NCBI GenBank assembly: GCA_016719615.1
Contig: JADJYQ010000002.1
Span: forward strand, 1 to 25,847
Direction: 5' to 3'
Length of the DNA stretch: 25,847 bases
Source: Saprospiraceae bacterium
GTDB lineage: Bacteria; Bacteroidota; Bacteroidia; Chitinophagales; Saprospiraceae
The position numbers and the translations under genes are program-made. The notes under the pieces are model-generated. The model saw only the letters and a program-made list of their open reading frames with translations. It was not told where the DNA came from and ran no database searches. Below, piece by piece: positions 8,274 to 17,432 of the stretch. How positions within the stretch are numbered: position 1 is the stretch's first letter; each line of letters starts with the position of its first letter.

Positions 8274-8294
8274 TTTTCAAACTGAGACACTACC
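8274..8294 (-). repeat. Right terminal inverted repeat of the element
   Basis: Reverse complement of the left repeat over 21 bases; the last base of the element is the C at 8294, directly before GTCTATTT. Confidence 0.92.
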
Positions 8295-8470
8295 GTCTAT
8301 TTGTCTATTTGTCTATTTGACTATTTGTCTATTTGTCTACCAGACTAGCAGACTTGCAGACTAACAGACTATTTGACTATTTGACTATTTGACTATTTGT
8401 CTAACAGACTGTTGGACTAGCAGACAAGCAGACTATCAGACTTACAGACTAACAGACTTCCTCCCTACCA
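8295..8470. repeat. Degenerate 8-bp tandem repeat array
   Basis: Twenty-two consecutive octamer positions without a single phase slip. The first five bases are mostly GACTA or GTCTA; the last three vary (TTT, GCA, ACA, TCA, CCA). Examples: GTCTATTT three times from 8295, GACTATTT four times from 8367, GACTAGCA at 8343 and 8415. The last unit degenerates into GACTTCCTCCCTACCA, and a further GACTTCCT begins at 8471. With the element end at 8219-8294 this fills the gene-free stretch to 8535; nothing else is seen there. It is the continuation of 5551-5582, interrupted by the insertion. Not coding, and not CRISPR (no unique spacers). Confidence 0.9.
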
Positions 8471-8535
8471 GACTTCCTCAACATGCATCCCTCCACTCCT
8501 TAGCGCCAAAATAGTAGCGATAGCTCCAAAATTTT

Positions 8536-11069
8536 TTAAAAATCAAGCCTCAATCTCAAATTCAACCTTTGGCTGCTGAGATAATTGGGAATTGCAAACT
8601 GGTAGTTATACAAAGTGCGAATCCAGCTGATGGAGGCTTCATTTTTAACTTTGAGCAAATTAAAAACTTCGGCACTGATCCAGGCCTGTTTGCAAAATCT
8701 AAAAAAGGAATTCGGTTTTTGCATTCGTTTCGATCGGTCCCACAATTGCATCGAAAAACCGATATCCACGCGATGGTAAGCTTTGAGACTTTGATCGTTG
8801 CGGTAAACCGTGTTGGCTCCTTTAAGACCATAAGGCAATCCACTGGCCAAATTGATTTGGATGTGCATTTTAAAATTTTTATTCTGCGGCAAATAGTCCT
8901 GAAAAAAAATGCTCAATGCCATGAATTGATCAGTTGGTCTGGGTACATCATTGATATCTTTTCCATCAGGCTGCTCCAGGCTGCGCTCTTTGTGTTGGAT
9001 GCCTAACAAACGTTCGTGAGTGCGTAAAAAGGACAGATTGACCCAGGATTCTGCGCCCGGTACAAATTCACCGTGAATCCGGTTATCCCATCCGATAGCA
9101 TAGGCCTTGGCATCATTAGCTCCTGAATAACGGATGCGAACATTCTCAAGATCATAGGATACCACATCCCACAAATCTTTATAATAAACTTCAGAAATCC
9201 ATTTGAATTTGGATGGACTCAGTTTTCGCATCCAGAATTCCTGTTGCATTCCAGTACATAGTGCACAGATTTTTGAGCTTTTAATTTGGTATTTAAACTT
9301 CCATCAATAGCCCGCATCTCTCTGTAAAATGGAGCCTGGTGATAAAGTCCGGTTGAAATCCAAACATGTATATTGCGTTTGTTGTCGATGGGAATCCATT
9401 CCATTTTAAGTCTAGGATTCATTAAGAATTCCTGATTTAATCCGGAATGATGAAGGCGAATCCCGCCGTTAATTTTTAATACATTTTGATCGTTTATTTT
9501 CCATTTTATTTCATCCTGGACCCAACATGCAAATTTGTCATTGACGATTTCATTGGAAGATTTGTAAACATTAAAAATCCTCAATCCGGAATCAGACAGA
9601 GGCAGGGCATATCCTGCAGAATCCAGGCGCTCCCATTCATTGATCTTGTCATCCAAATGTTCGCGCCGGTACCAGGCACCCCATTGCATAAAATGTCCGA
9701 TTCCGGAGCTGGTTGAAGAAAATCTATAGCACCTCGCCATTCGTAATGTTGCACTATACTTTCAAGCCGATTACGTGCATACAAATGTTGCGTTCCTACG
9801 CCCCATAATTTGACTTCCTTTCCTTCTTCATCATTCTGACCTGCTTCGACTTCGACCAAACGATAGTAGCCCAGGATATCAAATCGCTCAGCTTCATAAC
9901 CATAATACAGAGCAGCATTCCACTTCATAAAAAATGGATATCGAGATTGATCTGATATATAATTCAAGCTTAGGCCCGTCATATTTTGTTCAAAATAATC
10001 ATCTTCAGATCCTTCAAACTCCGTATTCAGGTTTAGAATCTGAAAAAAACTGCCTTTTGCTACCGTTGAAGATTCGGGAATCAATTCAAAGTGACTGCGA
10101 TTGATGTTTCCAATCCAGGACAACTTCCATTGTCTGCTTAAATCATAATTTACAAAGGCCTGCAAATCCAGAAAATCTGGAGTGTATTCGCCTTTCACAT
10201 CAAGACTGCTCAATATATACCTGGTTGTTTTATATCTCGCACCAACCAAATAACTCAATTTTCTTGGAGCAGTATTTTTCCAAATATATTGGAGCTGCCT
10301 TCTAAATGAAAGCTCATTCCTAACAAACTTGCAGCAGCACTGGCTTTCAAAGTATCCGGATTTTTATATCGGATGTCCATCACAGACGAAAGTTTATCTC
10401 CATATTTCGATTCGAATCCTCCGGAATAAAATTTGAGTTCTTTTACCAGATCAGGATTTGGAAAAGACAAACCTTCCTGTTGTCCATTGCGAATGAGCTG
10501 TGGCCTGAAGATTTCAAAATCATTGACAAAAACCAGATTCTCGTCATAACTTCCACCGCGAACGCTGTATTGAGAGGACAGTTCGCCGCCGGCGCTACTG
10601 CGCAATCCGAGAGCGATGGATGGTAAGACGCTTTCCAATTTCCACTCACCGTTGGCAACATCGAAAAAGATTCAACATTTTTCCCTAACCCCCACTTTCC
10701 ATATCCTCATTTTCTGCAGTGATCTCAACCTCTGTGTTTACGATCCGAGTCAATAAAATTTCAATTAATTTTCCTGATTGGACTTCCTTCCATTTGATCT
10801 TTTTCTCGATGGGTTTGAAGCCAAGTCGGTTCACTTTAATGAGATAATTTTCTTTTTGAGGAAGAAACAATTGAAAATTTCCCAAGGCATCCGTTTCTGT
10901 AAAAATGGCTGTTTCGGAAATATAAACACTGGCCAGTTCAATCGGACTTCCATCTTGAGCATCGACTACTTTACCGTTTAGGGTAAAAGAAATAATTTGC
11001 GAATGCAACTGTAGATTGCAATAAAAAAAGTACCAAATTAATTCTGATGGCTAACTTGATCGCAGACAA
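8536..11069 (-). CDS. TonB-dependent outer membrane receptor (frameshifted)
   Basis: Outer-membrane beta-barrel importer energised by TonB-ExbBD; substrate unknown. Seen: a hydrophobic signal peptide (INLVLFLLQSTVAFA near 11005-11050), then a carboxypeptidase-like regulatory domain (FTLNGKVVDAQDGSPIELAS, ETDALGNFQLFLP), a plug domain (SSQYSVRGGSYDENLVFVND, PQLIRNGQQEGLSFPNPDLV, ELKFYSGGFESKYGDKLSSV), and a long barrel of aromatic beta strands ending YLSSQRLNLRLRLDF with terminal Phe. About 840 residues, with at least five frameshifts (around 10680, 10260, 9700, 9270 and 11000). No ATG is in frame with the signal peptide; the TTG at 11069 is the best visible start. It begins 27 bases after the rpe stop, so it is probably co-transcribed with rpe. 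No SusD-type partner is present. Confidence 0.88.
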
Positions 11070-11095
11070 GATTCGTATATAAAGTGAAGTATCAA

Positions 11096-11765
11096 TCAAA
11101 ATTCAAAAGCATTCACTGTTATGGATTTCAATTTATGGATCACTTCTTTTGGCTTGGCATCGCCAAAAACAGCATTTCCGGCGACCAGTACATCAGCACC
11201 GGCGCGGAGTATGGTTTCTGCATTTTGCAAACCAACACCACCATCTACTTCAATCAAAACATCGAGATTTCTGTTGATGATTTCAGCTTTTAAAGTTTTT
11301 ATTTTATCCAATGTTCGGTAAATAAATTTTTGACCTCCAAATCCGGGGATTCACCGACATCATACATACGATATCCACATTTTCAAGGACGTCGTACAAT
11401 AAATGAACCGGTGTATGTGGATTCAAAGCGACGCCAGCTTTGGCTCCTGTTTCTTTGATTTGCTGAAGAACCCTGTGCAAATGTGGACAGGCCTCTAAAT
11501 GGACCGTAATATGATCTGCTCCGGCGTTCCGAAAATCGGAGATGTATTTTTCAGGTTCCACGATCATGAGATGCACATCCAAAGGCTTTTGTGCCTTTCT
11601 ATGCATCGCCGAAAGCACGGGTAGTCCAAAAGAAATATTCGGAACGAAGCGACCATCCATCACATCAATGTGATGCCAATCAGCTTCTGATTCTTCAAGC
11701 CAGACTAACTCGTCTCCAATTTTCAGAAAATCGCAACTCAATAAGGAAGGGGCAATGATGGGCAT
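11096..11765 (-). CDS. rpe: Ribulose-phosphate 3-epimerase
   Basis: Interconverts ribulose-5-phosphate and xylulose-5-phosphate in the pentose phosphate pathway; cytoplasmic metal-dependent TIM barrel. Seen: MPIIAPSLLSCDFLKIGDEL, WHHIDVMDGRFVPNISFG with metal-binding His and Asp, DVHLMIVEPEKY, ADHITVHLEA, GVALNPHTPV, then after a frameshift near 11335-11350 (SVNPG region damaged) LDVLIEVDGGVGLQNAETIL and AGADVLVAGNAVFGDA with the second metal-binding Asp. About 223 residues, normal length. A single frameshift in a housekeeping gene supports sequencing error. ATG at 11765. Confidence 0.95.
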
Positions 11766-11824
11766 GTTTATTGTTTAAGGATTGTTCGATTTCAAAATAC
11801 AATATTAGAGAAAATAAATTTAAG

Positions 11825-11853
11825 AGGCTAAAGGGAAAAGGCCAAAGGTTAAA
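11825..11853 (+). repeat. Heptamer array, forward copy
   Basis: Four back-to-back heptamers AGGCTAA, AGGGAAA, AGGCCAA, AGGTTAA plus AG: period 7, consensus AGGnnAA. It lies upstream of rpe. An inverted array of the same unit follows at 11945-11972. Confidence 0.75.
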
Positions 11854-11944
11854 GAATGCATTGAATTGAAATTAATATTAACGCTATTACATACTTATTT
11901 GAATTTGATTGTAAAAACAATAAATTTCTCGTGTGGTCTTGCTT

Positions 11945-11972
11945 TTTACCTTTTACCTTAAGCCTTTTAACC
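11945..11972 (-). repeat. Heptamer array, inverted copy
   Basis: Read on the minus strand: GGTTAAA, AGGCTTA, AGGTAAA, AGGTAAA, the same period-7 family as 11825-11853 in opposite orientation, about 90 AT-rich bases away. It ends 4 bases after the exonuclease gene's stop. The two arrays could pair imperfectly, for instance as a transcription-ending structure. Confidence 0.7.
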
Positions 11973-11976
11973 ATAC

Positions 11977-12690
11977 TTACCCTTCCGAAATAACAACCTG
12001 ATCAAAAGGTATGGGCGCCTGCTGATGAAAACTCAAATAAACATTTGCGGTGACCCAGATATCCTGAGCACAATAGCGCGCAATGCGATCTATATCTTCT
12101 TCTTCATAATAGACCCGCCCTACCTGGCTACCATCTATATCTGATTTCGGACTTTCTAAACCGAGACAAGCTGATAATAAATCGAGTGAAATAAAATGTT
12201 TGATGTCTCCAAACTTCCACATTTCCATGGTATCGAGCAGGTGCTTTAATTCCCATGGTTTTCTGCCGGCAATCTGCAGCGGAGCCGGAAGCTGCAATCC
12301 ATTCATCAAAGCGCGCCTGCATAAATAAGGAATGTCGAATTCCCGAATATTATGTCCACACAGGCCGTGACGTTCAGGATTTCCAAAGTGCGAAGTGAGA
12401 ATACTAAAAAAATCAGTCAGCAGTAATTCCTCATCGGGACCGGCAAAAGTCTTGATGCGCAATTGGTTGTTTCGAAACAATCCAACCCCAATGCAAACGA
12501 TCCGTCCGAACTCGGCATAAATCGCAGCTTTTTCCTCGTATAAGTCCTCTAAAGATTTTTCCGGTTCACGTTCCCGGTAATAGCGCATTTTGGTTTCAAA
12601 GAGCTTTTGCCATTTTTCATCGAGGTTTTGATAGCTAGATTCAGCGCTAACTGTTTCTAAATCTATAAACAATATATTATTAAGTTCCAT
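11977..12690 (-). CDS. Predicted 3'-5' exonuclease, PolB-exo2 type
   Basis: Intact frame of about 237 residues. It matches the DEDD-type 3'-5' exonuclease fold of the group related to DNA polymerase B exonuclease domains (PF10108 type). Exo I: LFIDLETV (Asp and Glu, near residues 7-9). Exo II: HNIREFDIPYLCRRALMNG (Asp). Exo III: ARYCAQDIWVTANVYL (final Asp). It lacks any polymerase domain, so it acts alone or in repair; the physiological substrate is not known. An in-frame GTG lies 12 bases upstream (12702), but ATG 12690 (MELNNILFIDLE) sits right before the first strand and is preferred. It is divergent from the coiled-coil gene at 12795. Confidence 0.9.
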   Translation of the reverse strand: MELNNILFIDLETVSAESSYQNLDEKWQKLFETKMRYYREREPEKSLEDLYEEKAAIYAEFGRIVCIGVGLFRNNQLRIKTFAGPDEELLLTDFFSILTSHFGNPERHGLCGHNIREFDIPYLCRRALMNGLQLPAPLQIAGRKPWELKHLLDTMEMWKFGDIKHFISLDLLSACLGLESPKSDIDGSQVGRVYYEEEDIDRIARYCAQDIWVTANVYLSFHQQAPIPFDQVVISEG

Positions 12691-12702
12691 AATGTTATAC
12701 AC

Positions 12703-12718
12703 TCAGGGTTTACCCTGA
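12703..12718. other. Hairpin between divergent genes
   Basis: TCAGGG, loop TTTA, CCCTGA, followed on the plus strand by TTTTTTAAAA: the form of an intrinsic terminator, yet no plus-strand gene ends here. On the minus strand it lies in the leader, ending 12 bases before the exonuclease ATG. Confidence 0.5.
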
Positions 12719-12765
12719 TTTTTTAAAACAACATACTAAAATAAGTAAAATGCTTGTTATTTCAC

Positions 12766-12773
12766 TAACTTTA
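12766..12773 (+). promoter_or_regulatory. Candidate -7 box for coiled-coil gene
   Basis: TAACTTTA matches 7 of 8 positions implied by TAnnTTTG and lies 21 bases before the ATG at 12795. No -33 TTG at proper spacing is visible. Confidence 0.3.
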
Positions 12774-12794
12774 CCAAATCAAATACATATAAAT

Positions 12795-13714
12795 ATGTCA
12801 ACATCAAATCAAAATGTGAAAGCGCTGGTCATTATAGCCATTCTTGGATTGTTCGGATTGAACGTTTATCAATTTGTAAATAATTCCAATCTCCAAAAAG
12901 ACAATCTCTCCAAAGAAAACGAATTGGTTCAACTGGAAGATACCAAAGCAAAATTAGATAAAGATTATCAGCAGGCTATTTCGGACTTGAACGATATGAA
13001 AACCAATAACGAAGAACTCAATAGAGTCATTGACACTCAAAAAGGAAGAACTTCGCATTCAAAAGATAAAATTTCAGGTTTGCTCAGAGATAGCAAAAAT
13101 CTCTCCATAGCAGAAAGGAAATTGAAGTCATGAAGTCAAACAGCAAAGAATACATAGCGGAGATCAATAAACTGAAAGCAGAAAATGAACAACTCAATGT
13201 TCAAAACACAAGCCTCCAAAAAGACAAGGAGAGTCTTACTCAGGAAGTTCAAACAAAGCTGTCTGAAAATCAAAAATTAAACGAAGCTAAAGCAAACGTA
13301 ACTGCAGAAAAAGAAAATTTATCTAAAGAAAAAGATCAACTCAGCCGCAGATACAATAGGGCAACTGCCATTCCGGTTAGTAAAATTGACGCGGAAGCTT
13401 TTCAGGAAAGAGAAGGCAAAAAACCTAAAGGTGTTTCCAAAGCAGGTGAAGTTGATTTTATGGAAGTTTGTTTTAAAACCAGCGTCAATAAAAATGCAGA
13501 ATCCGGCAGCGAAAAATTTTATATACGCATCATATCTCCAACAGGTGAAACGCAATCCATCGAATCAGAGGGTTCCGGCGTCATTCGCAATGATCTCAAT
13601 GGCGAGATGATTAAATATTCGGCAGTGGTCACCACCGCTTACGCCAACGATGAAAAGAAAATTTGCGGACAATTCAAAATCCAGGAGGATTCTCAGCAGG
13701 CATTTACCAAATAG
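12795..13714 (+). CDS. Membrane-anchored coiled-coil protein (one frameshift)
   Basis: I recognise no named family. Residues 1-10 are polar (MSTSNQNVKA), then one transmembrane helix ALVIIAILGLFGLNVYQF, then a long coiled coil rich in Lys, Glu, Asn, Gln and Leu (KDNLSKENELVQLEDTKAKL, EINKLKAENEQLNVQNTSLQ), and a C-terminal globular beta-rich domain of about 110 residues (VDFMEVCFKTSVNKNAESGS, KFYIRIISPTGETQSIES, MIKYSAVVTTAYANDEKKIC). One frameshift near 13115-13135 joins both halves, giving about 306 residues. Topology suggests a short cytoplasmic N-terminus with a periplasmic coiled coil, though the opposite cannot be excluded. ATG 12795 is chosen over 12750 because it starts right before the membrane helix. 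A TAACTTTA near-consensus -7 box lies at 12766-12773. Confidence 0.8.
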
Positions 13715-13794
13715 AGGTATTTAATAAAGGTTATCTCGTTGGTACAGGTACGAAAAACTAAAATAATTCGGCTACTATAGCATCTTTAAATTTA

Positions 13795-14463
13795 ATAATA
13801 CTAACTGCCATTTCCTGGTTCGATACTGCATTTACCCTTATTGGATATTCCATTAGTTTTATTGAATTAATTTCTGTTGCTGCGGGTATAGTGGCTGTTT
13901 ATTATGCGGCCAAAGAAAACATCCTGACCTGGCCTATAGGACTTATAAATATCATCACAGCTTTTTTTATTTACTACCATGTCAGATTGTATTCTGATAT
14001 GTTTCTCCAGATCTATTTTATTTGCATCAGTATATATGGATGGCTTATATGGAATATGGAACATAGAAATGCAGTCCCTTTAAAGTATTTGTCAAACCAA
14101 GGATTGGCCTTATTTGCATTTCTAATCATCATTTGCACAATAGTCCTTGGAAAGTTCATGTCGCATATTCACGAATTTTTTCCATCCGCATTTCCGGAAC
14201 CTGCTGCTTATCCTTATTCAGATACGCTGGTGGCCGTAGCTAGCATCATCGCAAATACACTAATGGCCAGAAGATTTATTGAAAGTTGGATACTTTGGAT
14301 TGGTGTAGATGTTATTTGCGTTTACCTGTATTTTCAAAAAGATATCAAGTTTATTGCCTTTGAGTTTTTGATTTTTTTAATCCTTGCTTGTTTCGGACTC
14401 TACAATTGGATTCAAATGAAACGAAAACAAGATCAGATTTCAAAGTCTTTGCATCGCTTGTGA
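13795..14463 (+). CDS. pnuC: Nicotinamide riboside/mononucleotide transporter PnuC
   Basis: Inner-membrane facilitator that brings in nicotinamide riboside for NAD synthesis. Seen: seven or so hydrophobic segments, the first SISFIELISVAAGIVAVYYA with AAKENILTWPIGLINIITAF, the hallmark PnuC region, then YSDMFLQIYFICISIYGWLI, another PnuC signature, followed by VASIIANTLMARRFIESWIL and WIGVDVICVYLYFQKDIKF. About 220 residues, usual length. No ATG is visible in this frame downstream of the TAA at 13759; the start around 13795-13830 is uncertain and may be hidden by an indel. TGA at 14461-14463. Its last 24 bases overlap the end of the convergent PLP-enzyme gene. Confidence 0.92.
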   Translation: MILTAISWFDTAFTLIGYSISFIELISVAAGIVAVYYAAKENILTWPIGLINIITAFFIYYHVRLYSDMFLQIYFICISIYGWLIWNMEHRNAVPLKYLSNQGLALFAFLIIICTIVLGKFMSHIHEFFPSAFPEPAAYPYSDTLVAVASIIANTLMARRFIESWILWIGVDVICVYLYFQKDIKFIAFEFLIFLILACFGLYNWIQMKRKQDQISKSLHRL

Positions 14464-15605
14464 CAGATCATCTATTAAATAAGATGCATCTTCTAATCCT
14501 GCATACATTCTGATCATTCGGTGTGCTTCGATGTCCGGATTAAATTGTGCTTTATCAATTCCTGCCAATCTCGGAATGATCAGACTTTCATGCCCACCCC
14601 AACTCACAGCCATCAGGATATGTTTCAAATCATTGCAGAAGGATTCAATTTTTTCAATTGAGCTCGATTTAACTACAAATGAGAACAGACCACAAGCACC
14701 TGTCATTTGCTTTTGAGCCAAAGCAAATTGGGAAAATCGGGATCAAATGGAAAAGTAGCGTTCCACTTTTGGATGGGCTTTTAAGAATGCAACTACTGTT
14801 TGCGTTGTTTTTTCAATGCGCTCCAATCTTACCGGCAAGGTTCTTAAGCCCCGCAAAAGCAACCACGCGTTGAATGGTTGAATTCCATTTCCCGCTGTTA
14901 AATACTCGAGATTGAAAATTTTCTCCAACAAGGCTTTCTTCCCACATAAAACTCCAGCAACTGTATCGCTATGCCCTGATATATATTTGGTCGCTGAATG
15001 CAAAATTAAATCGATGCCCATTATTGCCGGTTGCTGAAATATCGGACTACAGTAGCTGTTATCTATAACCGTGAGTATATTTTGGGCCTTTGCGATTTTT
15101 GATATCGCCTCCAAATCCTGTATCGCAAAATCCCAGCTATTCGGTGATTCGAGATAAATGACACGGGTGTTATTTTGAATTGCTGCAATGAAATTCTCCG
15201 TATTTCTTCCGTCTACATAAGTCGTAGTAATTCCATATCTTGGTAGCCACTCATTAAATAATTTTTGAGCCCAGGTATAGGGTTCCCGCACCGACACGAT
15301 ATGATCACCTGACTTCACAAAAGGGACCACTGAACTAAAAATGGCAGAAGCCCCACTGTTAAATACGAGTGCATCTTCTGTCTGTTCCAGGGCAGCCAAT
15401 TTTTGCGCAAAATGTCGACTGTTGGATTCAATCCTCTTGAATAAAGATAACCGCCGTATTCATCTTTAAATCTTTGCCGCATTTCTTCAACACTATTGAA
15501 TGCGAAATTGGAAGTCTGCATGATGGGAGGCGAGATGGCATTGAAATAAAGCTCCCGATCTTCAGCCAATTCGTTGAGAATGTATGACAATTCAAGTGGA
15601 TTCAT
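14440..15605 (-). CDS. Cys/Met-metabolism PLP-dependent lyase or synthase (trans-sulfuration family)
   Basis: PLP enzyme of the cystathionine gamma-synthase/beta-lyase family. Seen: YGGYLYSRGLNPTVDILRKK (phosphate-binding Tyr-Arg region, residues 50-69), FNSGASAIFSSVVPFVKSGD, IYLESPNSWDFAI, VIDNSYCSPIFQQP (cofactor Asp), HSATKYISGHSDTVAGVLCG with the Schiff-base Lys near residue 208, GLRTLPVRLERIE, and WGGHESLIIPR near the end. About 388 residues, family-typical. Frameshifts near 15400 and 14730. Which reaction it catalyses (synthase, beta-lyase, gamma-lyase) cannot be decided from this. It overlaps pnuC tail-to-tail by 24 bases. ATG at 15605. Confidence 0.92.
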
Positions 15606-15959
15606 GTGAATATTTACTGGTTATATTATCATATTAATTGTAAAATTAAGACGATTTCGTTTGTATTCAATTTCTCTTTATTGATCTTAACTTTATATGA
15701 TACCGGCATCTCAGAAGTGTCATTGGTATCAAATTCATTTTCTATAGGCTTGCACAGATTGAGGCAGATCATAAAAGTCCAGAATTCAATAGCTCAAGAA
15801 TTCTACAAAAATCTGCAGCTTTCAACTATTCTGAATCAATTGGTCTGTGATCATCTTTTAAAAATCCAAAAAACATACACCGACACATTTAAATGTAGTG
15901 TTAAATATTAAATAGTTAGTAGTAATTATGAAGTGATAAGAGTATCCTTAAATGATCAG
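15606..15959. other. Gene-free stretch between divergent metabolism gene and permease gene end
   Basis: 354 AT-rich bases. A plus-strand frame of 101 codons (15606-15911) exists but shows no recognisable family, no convincing promoter, and a composition expected of open AT-rich DNA, so it is not called. No clear terminator was found. Confidence 0.5.
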
Positions 15960-17296
15960 CTATTCATTTGAAATTCGTTTTTTTAGCAAATGGTAAATTC
16001 CGATCAAGCCAATAAACACGATTGCTGCTATGAGCCCATACTGAGGATACAAATAAATACATGAAACGCAGACAAAAAGATAGGCCATTATAAACAGAAC
16101 CGGAACGAAAGGATAAAATCGCATCGCATAAATATGACTACTATCCTGTGAACTGGCATTTCTCCGAAGATAAAATAAGGTGGCCGCAGAAGCAGCCATA
16201 CCCAGTGAATCCAGGATCATAACAAAGCCAAGAATTTTATCAAATGTTTCTGCAAAAAAGTGATGACCAATGCAGTTGCTGCAAAAAACGCTTAAACTGA
16301 CAATAAATACCTGACTTGAGGGATGCCGTTTTGAAAATATTTTGGGAGGACTCCATCTACACTCATTGCATACATAATCCTGGGATTACTTAACAGATTA
16401 ACATTTACATAGGTCAATACGGCCAATACCAGCAAGCCCGTAAATATGGTTTCACCAGTGGATCCTAACAATTTTAAAACCACTACAGATGCAATTCCAC
16501 TTGAAGTTTTAAGTTCGTCGAAACCAATAACTTTGTAATAACTGAAGTTGATCAATAGATAAAGAATAATAACAACGCTCATTCCAATGATAATTCCTCT
16601 TGGCATAGCCTTCGGTGCATTTTCAACTTCCTCCCCAAAATTGATCGAGTGCTGATAACCTCCATAGGTAAAAGAAACAGCAACCAAAGCTGCACCAAAA
16701 GCCCAGAAATAATCTTTCCAATTCGCATATTTAACAGCCTGTACCAAATTGGAATTATCAGCATGAATTTCTGGAAAAAATAATGCAGATATAATGAGAA
16801 GTATCATTGCAATTTTAATGAGCATTAATACATTGAGCGTTGTAGAACTGAATTTTAAGCCTTTGAGATTCACAAAGTAAAATATAGCAATTGATCCAAC
16901 TGCAATCCAGGTTTTAATAGCTACACCTACATTGGAATCGAATAATAGAGAACATAAATAATCACTTCCAATTAAAGACACGCCTCCGAGCGCTGCTGCG
17001 TTTGAAATCAAAATAGTGCCGTTCATAGCAAATGCAATGGAAGGATGATAAGCTACAGAAAATATTCTATAGTAACCACCCGTAATGGGATACCTTGATC
17101 CAATCTCAGCATAAGTAAGGGCTCCGCAAAGAGCAATAATGCCTCCGGTAATCCAGGCTATAAAAAACATTTCTGAATTCAAAGATGCATTTGCAGTAAC
17201 CGATGCTGTTTTAAAAATGCCCATTCCAATAACCAGGCTAATCACCACAATGCTTAGCGAAAATGGTGTGAGTTTAGGCCTGGATGAAGTTTCCAT
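15960..17296 (-). CDS. APC-family amino acid permease
   Basis: Secondary transporter of the amino acid-polyamine-organocation superfamily, LAT-like. Seen: start METSSRPKLTPFSLSIVVIS, the first helix with the substrate-binding GMGIF motif (VISLVIGMGIFKTASV), AWITGGIIALCGALTYAEIG, RYPITGGYYRIFSVAYHPSI, FWAFGAALVAVSFTYGGYQH, NFGEEVENAPKAMPRGIIIG (the consensus amphipathic EE-NP-R loop), then ANPRIMYAMSVDGVLPKYF-like text and two or more C-terminal helices. About 445 residues with one frameshift near 16285-16295, before ILDSLGMAASAATLFYL. Substrate not predictable. A TAAATTTG -7-like element lies 33 bases upstream (17329-17336) without a -33. Confidence 0.92.
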
Positions 17297-17432
17297 AAGT
17301 AAGACATTTAAATTTTTGTAAGATAATCCAAATTTAAAAGTTCATTCATTATAAAATATTTCATCCAAGACCAAATTTTGTTCGAATCCCGCTGATGACT
17401 TAGATTTTGGCAGATTTAATTTCCTTCATTTT

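Larger units (their letters stand above)
5583..8294 (-). mobile_element. IS1-family element with passenger genes
   Basis: A 2,712-bp element bounded by 21-bp perfect terminal inverted repeats (5583-5603 and 8274-8294, both starting GGTAGTGTCTCAGTTTG read inward). The flanks on both sides are GTCTATTT, an 8-bp direct repeat compatible with IS1-type target duplication. The site is itself an octamer array, so the duplication is not independently proven. All five genes read on the minus strand: a three-gene passenger operon, the transposase, and a small gene nearest the left end. Simple IS1-family elements are shorter and hold only the transposase, so this is a cargo-carrying relative. Confidence 0.9.

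Noticed and set aside
5575..8302. Firm claim of an 8-bp target-site duplication
   Set aside because: GTCTATTT flanks both ends, but it is also the local repeat unit, so it cannot be taken as independent proof of duplication.
8295..8470. Possible CRISPR array
   Set aside because: Units are 8 bases, directly abutting and degenerate, with no spacers; no cas genes are near.
8569..9006. 145-codon plus-strand open frame
   Set aside because: Entirely antisense to the well-supported barrel domain of the TonB-dependent receptor; a shadow frame.
15606..15911. Plus-strand open frame of 101 codons beside the PLP-enzyme gene
   Set aside because: No recognisable family, AT-driven composition, no promoter or ordered domain pattern; likely chance.
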